NCBI RefSeq assembly: GCF_006335015.1
Contig: NZ_VDGT01000001.1
Coordinates: 558,001 to 622,000 of the forward strand
Origin: Streptomyces sedi
GTDB lineage: Bacteria > Actinomycetota > Actinomycetes > Streptomycetales > Streptomycetaceae
DNA: 64,000 nucleotides
Reading direction: 5' to 3'
Shown: in pieces, positions 59,026-64,000 of the stretch
Numbering within the stretch: the stretch's first letter is position 1
Layout: each line of letters begins with the position of its first letter
The notes under the pieces: generated by a model
Database searches by the model: none
Told to the model about the DNA's origin: nothing
The model's input: the letters and a program-made list of their open reading frames with translations, nothing else
Translations under genes and position numbers: made by a program

Positions 59026-60228
59026 TCACATTCTGCTGTGCGAGCGAATGCGAATGGCGAGCAGCAGTCCCACCGCGATCCAGATGGCGAACATCGATGA
59101 TCCACCATAGGAGAGGAACGGCAACGGAAGTCCGGTGACCGGCATGATCCCCAAAGCCATCCCCATGTTCTGGAACGCCTGGAAGGCCACCCACGCGACA
59201 ATGCCGACCGCCACGATCGTGCCATAGGGGTCCGGCGCGTCCCGCGCGATCCGGCAGCCGCGCCAGAGCACCACTCCCAACAGCACCACGATCAACCCCG
59301 CCCCCAGAAAGCCGAGTTCCTCGCCGGCGACGGTGAAGACGAAGTCGGTGTGCTGTTCCGGAACGAACTGCCCGGTCGTCTGGCTGCCGTGGAAGAGCCC
59401 CTGCCCGAAGAGCCCGCCCGAGCCGATGGCGATCCTGGCCTGGTTGGTGTTGTATCCCACGCCCGCCGGGTCGAGCGCCGGGTTGGCGAACGCGGCGAAC
59501 CTGTTGATCTGGTACTCGTCCAGCAGCCCCACCTGCCACACCACGATCGCGCCGGCCACGCCGAGCGACACGAGACCCAGGATCCACGCCCGCCCGGTAC
59601 CGGAGGCCGCCAGCACTCCGAGCGCGATGACGGCGAGCACCATGGTCTGACCGACGTCCGGCGTCAGCATCACCAGCACCGCCGGGACCGCGATCACCAG
59701 CAGCGCCTGAAGCACCGTCCTGCTGTCGGGGCCGTCCCTGCGCTCGTTGTTCCCCGGCGCCGCGAGCAGCAGCGCCATGGCGAGGATCACCCCGATCTTG
59801 ACCAGCTCGGACGGCTGGAACGCGAAGCCGCCGGGCAGCTGCAGCCAGCTGCGGGAGCCGTTGACGGTCGAACCCAACGGGGACAGCACCAGCAGCGAGA
59901 GCACCACGCAGAGCAGGTACAGCACGGGGACGGCGGCCCGCAGCCGCAGATAGCCGTACCAGATGATCAGCCCGCACAGGCCGAGCCCGATGGCGACGTT
60001 CATCAGCTGCCGCATCAGGAAGAACTCGGGCTCGCCGCCGTTCAGGTCGGTGCGGTTGCGGGTGGCCGAGTAGACCAGCAGGATGCCCAACGTGGTCAGG
60101 GCGAGGGCGGCGAGCGTCAGCGGCCAGTCCAGCCGCCGCGCGAGCGAGCCCCGGGCGGTGATCAGCCGCCAGACGCTCTGCTCGCCACCGGCGGGGGGCG
60201 CGGTCAGGGAGTAGCTGCGCGTGGTCAC
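59026..60228 (-). CDS. RodA/FtsW-family (SEDS) peptidoglycan glycosyltransferase
   Basis: A 400-aa polytopic protein with about ten helices. SEDS motifs: [42 protein letters not shown] (closest to RodA) and [14 protein letters not shown] near the C-terminus. It polymerises lipid II with a class B PBP, which is not encoded here. GTG 60226-60228 is chosen because TATGGT lies exactly 7 nt upstream (leaderless); ATG 60238-60240 is the alternative. It occupies the place where mycobacteria carry other genes between cysM and the MBL hydrolase gene. Confidence 0.93.
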   Translation of the reverse strand: MTTRSYSLTAPPAGGEQSVWRLITARGSLARRLDWPLTLAALALTTLGILLVYSATRNRTDLNGGEPEFFLMRQLMNVAIGLGLCGLIIWYGYLRLRAAVPVLYLLCVVLSLLVLSPLGSTVNGSRSWLQLPGGFAFQPSELVKIGVILAMALLLAAPGNNERRDGPDSRTVLQALLVIAVPAVLVMLTPDVGQTMVLAVIALGVLAASGTGRAWILGLVSLGVAGAIVVWQVGLLDEYQINRFAAFANPALDPAGVGYNTNQARIAIGSGGLFGQGLFHGSQTTGQFVPEQHTDFVFTVAGEELGFLGAGLIVVLLGVVLWRGCRIARDAPDPYGTIVAVGIVAWVAFQAFQNMGMALGIMPVTGLPLPFLSYGGSSMFAIWIAVGLLLAIRIRSHSRM

Positions 60229-60235
60229 ACAAATG

Positions 60236-60241
60236 ACCATA
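60236..60241 (-). promoter_or_regulatory. -10 element of a probable leaderless promoter (rodA-like gene)
   Basis: TATGGT on the minus strand, 7 nt before the GTG taken as start. Confidence 0.45.
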
Positions 60242-60290
60242 CGTGTTGACGCTACTTCATTCCGTGATCTGCACCGGGTGCGGGGCGAGG

Positions 60291-60505
60291 GCGACAACCC
60301 ACCCGGCCGGTGCGGCACCATAGTCGACTGCGGCCCGCCACAGATGCACCGCGCAGTTCCCCGCGCCCCTGACGGGGCTACCCGCACCCTACGGCGAACG
60401 CCCACCCACACCAGGGGCGCGGGGAACTGCGCGAGCAACCACACACCCGGCCGAGGACGACAACCCACCCAGGCCAGCAAGGCCGGTAGTCGACTGCGGG
60501 CCGGC
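60291..60505. repeat. second copy of the 144-bp-type palindromic repeat
   Basis: Same blocks as at 23130-23510 and in the same orientation: GACAACCCACCCGGCCGGT, TAGTCG, GCGCAGTTCCCCGCGCCCCT (left arm, about 60351-60370) and AGGGGCGCGGGGAACTGCGCG (right arm, about 60413-60433), with a 42-nt loop, plus a partial next unit to 60505. It lies between the cysM end and the rodA-like gene start. Confidence 0.88.
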
Positions 60506-60508
60506 CGG

Positions 60509-61737
<1,229 letters not shown>

Positions 61738-62123
61738 GAAAGGACTCCAGAAGCAGAGATTCGAACGCGAGACTGGCTGGGCGAGGGACGAACGGGCCGC
61801 CCGGTCAACGGACCACCGGACACCCGGCGCGGCCGAGGCGCCCCGCCCCGAGGGGACGACGGGCCCGGCGCGGCGCGTGCGGTCGGAAGTCGCTCACGTC
61901 CGGGAGAACCATGGCGTCATCGTATCGATTCCCGGATGGGCGATCGAGAGCGTTCAGCATACGAACGGAATCGTCTCAGATCGGACCAAGCGCCCCACTG
62001 ACCAGGCCCGTTGACCGAAGCGGCGACCGGTACGGCCCCCGAAGCCGCGGCCGGAGCGGCGGCCGACGCGGGCGCTGACCGCGCTGACCGCGCTCACCGG
62101 CCCGGTGCCGCCCCCGTGCCGGA
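61738..62123. other. mec-cysO intergenic leader region
   Basis: 386 bases between mec and cysO, which are close together in other actinobacteria. It holds the candidate leader ORF (61805-61912), GC-rich inverted segments that could be an attenuator (61840-61885), and, near mec, three GCGCTGACC repeats (about 62070-62098). No larger gene can be supported. Confidence 0.5.
61805..61912 (-). CDS. possible 35-aa leader peptide before cysO
   Basis: A short frame from ATG 61910-61912 to TGA 61805-61807, 68 nt before cysO. It starts MVLPDVSDFRPHAPRRARR and ends GRAGCPVVR, with one Cys four residues before the end. A TACGAT hexamer (61919-61924) lies 6 nt upstream, a leaderless arrangement. Short Cys-bearing leader peptides that sense cysteine by attenuation are known upstream of sulfur genes in actinobacteria, so this is a candidate, but the Arg-rich composition is also that of random GC-rich DNA. 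Confidence 0.3.
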   Translation of the reverse strand: MVLPDVSDFRPHAPRRARRPLGAGRLGRAGCPVVR

Positions 62124-62579
62124 CTACTCGTCCGCGTCCGCCCCGGTGTCCGGGTAGGCGTCGACCACCGCGACCTCCTCCTCGGTGACCTCCCCGTCCA
62201 CGATGCGGAACGAGCGGAACGGGACCCGGCCCTCGTCGTCGGCCTCCGACTCCGCGGTGGAGACCAGCACGTAGTGGGCGAAGGGCTCCATGGCCAGCGA
62301 GACGTCGGTCCGCGAGGGGTGCGCCTCGGTCGCGGTGTGCGAGTGGTAGATGACCACCGGATCCTCGTCCCGCGCGTCCATCTCCTTGTAGAGCCTCAGC
62401 AGCTCCTCGGAGTCGAACTCGTAGAACGTGGGCGAACGGGCCGCGTTGAGCATCGGCACGAACCGCTCCGGCCGGTCGGTGCCGGCGGGACCCGCGATGA
62501 CACCGCACGCCTCGTCGGGGTGGTCGGCCCTGGCGTGGGCGATGATCTGGTCCCGCAGTTCCGCCGTGATGGTCAACAT
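62124..62579 (-). CDS. mec: JAMM/M67 metalloprotease Mec+
   Basis: A 151-aa zinc protease of the JAB1/MPN/MOV34 type. The metal site is complete: Glu24 (DEACGVIAG), then HSHTATEAHPSRTD, giving His79, His81 and Asp92 in the HxHx7Sx2D pattern. In mycobacteria Mec cuts the CysO-cysteine adduct to free cysteine. The acidic tail (YPDTGADADE) is unstructured. TACGCT lies 6 nt before the ATG and GGAG 2 nt before it, so the mRNA is probably leaderless. cysO and cysM follow on the same strand. Confidence 0.94.
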   Translation of the reverse strand: MLTITAELRDQIIAHARADHPDEACGVIAGPAGTDRPERFVPMLNAARSPTFYEFDSEELLRLYKEMDARDEDPVVIYHSHTATEAHPSRTDVSLAMEPFAHYVLVSTAESEADDEGRVPFRSFRIVDGEVTEEEVAVVDAYPDTGADADE

Positions 62580-62585
62580 GACTCC

Positions 62586-62591
62586 AGCGTA
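62586..62591 (-). promoter_or_regulatory. -10 element of a probable leaderless promoter (mec)
   Basis: TACGCT on the minus strand, 6 nt before the mec ATG. Confidence 0.4.
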
Positions 62592-62647
62592 GGACGCCCC
62601 GCCCGGTGGTCGGGAGGGGCGTCCCGGCCCGTGGACACGCCCCGCGG

Positions 62648-64000
62648 CTACTTGGCCAGCGTGATGTCCTCCGCCGACTCGGCCTGCTCCGCGGCCCGCT
62701 CGTCGGCCTCGATCGCCTCGTCCGAGTCGCCGGCGTCCTTGCGCCGCACGTAGTTCAACACCTTGCGCAGCTCGGCCCTGACGACCGGCGCGAGGAGGTA
62801 GAGCCCGATGATGTTGCAGACGGCGGCCAGGAAGAGGAACGCGTCGGCGAGGTCGACCAGCGTGCCCAGGGAGAGCAGGGCGCCGCCGACGGTCAGCAGG
62901 CAGAAGAGCGCCTTGTAGCTGCCGTCGGCGAGCCTGCTCTGCCCGAAGAGGTGGGTCCATGCCTTCAGCCCGTAGTAGCCCCAGGTGATGATCGTCGCGA
63001 AGGCGAAGAGGAAGACCGCGAGGGTCAGCACGTAGGGGAAGCCGGGCAGCGCGGTCTCGAAGGCGTCGGAGGTGATCGAGATGCCCACCGCGTTGCCCTC
63101 GACGGGCTCGCCGGCCGCCACCCGTTCCCTGGCCTCCTCGTAGAGCGGACCGCCGGCGATGACGATGGTCAGCGCGGTCATGGTGCAGATCACCACGGTG
63201 TCCAGGAACGGCTCGATCAGCGCGACCAGCCCCTCGGTCGCCGGCCGCTTGGTCTTGACCGCCGAGTGGGCGATGGGGGCGGAGCCGACGCCGGCCTCGT
63301 TGGAGAACGCGGCCCGCTGGAACCCGACGATCAGCGCCCCCACCACGCCGCCGGCCACGCCGTCGGGGCTGACCGCCGCGCGGCAGATGGTGGCGACGGC
63401 GTCGGGGACCGCGGCGGCGTTGCAGCCGATGACGACGAGGCAGGCCGCGCAGTAGAGGATCGACATCGCCGGGACCAGCCGGCTGGTGACCCGGCCGATG
63501 GCCCGGATGCCGCCCACCAGCACCAGCCCGGCGAGCAGCGCTACCACGGCGCCGAAGAGCAGCGCGCCGGAGGAGTCGGCGAAGAACGAGGTGTGGTCCT
63601 CGGTGACGGCGACCAGCTGCTCCAGGCTCTGGTTGACCTGGAAGAGGTTGCCGCCGAAGAACGCGAAGAAGAGGAGCGTCACCGCGGCCAGCAGCGAGAG
63701 CGCGCCGCCCAGCCGGGGCAGCCCGCGTTCGGCCAGGCCCTTGCGGAGGTAGTGCATCGGGCCGCCGGAGACCCGTCCGCGCGCGTCGATGTCCCGGTAG
63801 CGGACGCCGAGGGTGCACTCGACGAACTTGCTGGCCATCCCGAGGAGGCCGCAGAGCATCATCCAGACGGTCGCCCCGGGGCCGCCGATGGAGACCGCGA
63901 TCGCCACACCCGCGATGTTGCCGAGGCCGACGGTGCCGGAGACGGCCGAGGTCAACGCCTGGAAGTGGGTCACCTCGCCGGGCGCGTCCGGCTGCTCGTA
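62648..64000 (-). CDS. sodium:alanine symporter (AGCS family), 5' end cut by window edge
   Basis: At least 451 aa of a polytopic Na+/alanine (or glycine) symporter. Family blocks: SAVSGTVGLGNIAGVAIA, VSGGPMHYLRKGL, FSNEAGVGSAPIAHSAVKTKRP, TIITWGYYGLKAWTHLFG. The C-terminal cytosolic tail is rich in Glu, Asp and Ala. The frame remains open to base 64000 (reading ...YEQPDAPGEVTHFQ), so the true start lies beyond the window; the internal GTG near 63973 is not the start. Confidence 0.94.
   Translation of the reverse strand, partial: YEQPDAPGEVTHFQALTSAVSGTVGLGNIAGVAIAVSIGGPGATVWMMLCGLLGMASKFVECTLGVRYRDIDARGRVSGGPMHYLRKGLAERGLPRLGGALSLLAAVTLLFFAFFGGNLFQVNQSLEQLVAVTEDHTSFFADSSGALLFGAVVALLAGLVLVGGIRAIGRVTSRLVPAMSILYCAACLVVIGCNAAAVPDAVATICRAAVSPDGVAGGVVGALIVGFQRAAFSNEAGVGSAPIAHSAVKTKRPATEGLVALIEPFLDTVVICTMTALTIVIAGGPLYEEARERVAAGEPVEGNAVGISITSDAFETALPGFPYVLTLAVFLFAFATIITWGYYGLKAWTHLFGQSRLADGSYKALFCLLTVGGALLSLGTLVDLADAFLFLAAVCNIIGLYLLAPVVRAELRKVLNYVRRKDAGDSDEAIEADERAAEQAESAEDITLAK

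Overview
The window is chromosomal DNA from a high-GC actinomycete, most likely Streptomyces or a close relative. The grounds are the extreme third-position GC bias, the mix of purine-rich ribosome binding sites and leaderless-type starts, a class F-type sortase, a Tad pilus locus with TadE-like genes, a type VII secretion ATPase with WXG100 partners, an ectoine-importer operon in ehuBCDA order, and the mec-cysO-cysM cysteine route known from actinobacteria. No phage, transposase, integrase or CRISPR array was seen. Both ends are cut inside genes: an aldo/keto reductase on the left and a sodium:alanine symporter on the right.

Layout. 1-1.4 kb holds the reductase and a 52-aa orphan. 1.4-11.4 kb is a leftward Tad/Flp pilus operon: cpaB/rcpC-like, tadZ/cpaE-like, tadA, tadB, tadC, a Flp-like pilin, three TadE/TadG-like pseudopilins, and a membrane protein joining LysM to a SARP-like winged-helix plus BTAD output. 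No prepilin peptidase is present. Just upstream are a secreted protein and a lipoprotein (11.6-13.3 kb). 13.4-23.1 kb is a type VII secretion locus: a 1522-aa EssC/EccC-type ATPase with an FHA-like N-terminus faces a rightward operon of two small WXG100-like proteins (both ending in YxxxD), a 459-aa WXG-domain membrane protein, a 250-aa unknown and a membrane protein. EccB, EccD, EccE and mycosin are absent from the window.

23.1-31.4 kb begins with a tandem 144-bp palindromic repeat, followed by a three-gene leftward cassette: YqiJ-like OB-fold membrane protein, YqiK-like flotillin, and a 1616-aa DUF3686/AAA 'DNA repair ATPase'. This is the best candidate in the window for a poorly described system. 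31.7-38.6 kb is an osmotic and ion homeostasis block: TrkH and TrkA-type K+ uptake, NhaA antiporter, and the EhuBCDA ectoine/hydroxyectoine importer. An IclR-type regulator follows.

39.6-50.5 kb is mixed housekeeping: ABM monooxygenase, OsmC peroxidase, tRNA-Leu(UAG), DUF445 protein, SGNH hydrolase, class A penicillin-binding protein, GroES paralogue, DUF3618 protein, Bcp peroxiredoxin, HAD-IIA phosphatase, and a surface protein translationally coupled to a sortase. 50.6-64 kb runs leftward and keeps the actinobacterial order mec, cysO, cysM, (RodA/FtsW-type protein), MBL hydrolase, rph ... rdgB. A GH42 beta-galactosidase with its own sugar ABC importer (no ATPase gene) sits between rph and rdgB.

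Sequence themes beyond genes: several genes carry a TANNNT-like hexamer 6-7 nt before the start codon (probable leaderless transcripts), and short tandem repeats repeatedly overlap or abut stop codons. All family calls come from reading motifs and gene order; no database search was run.
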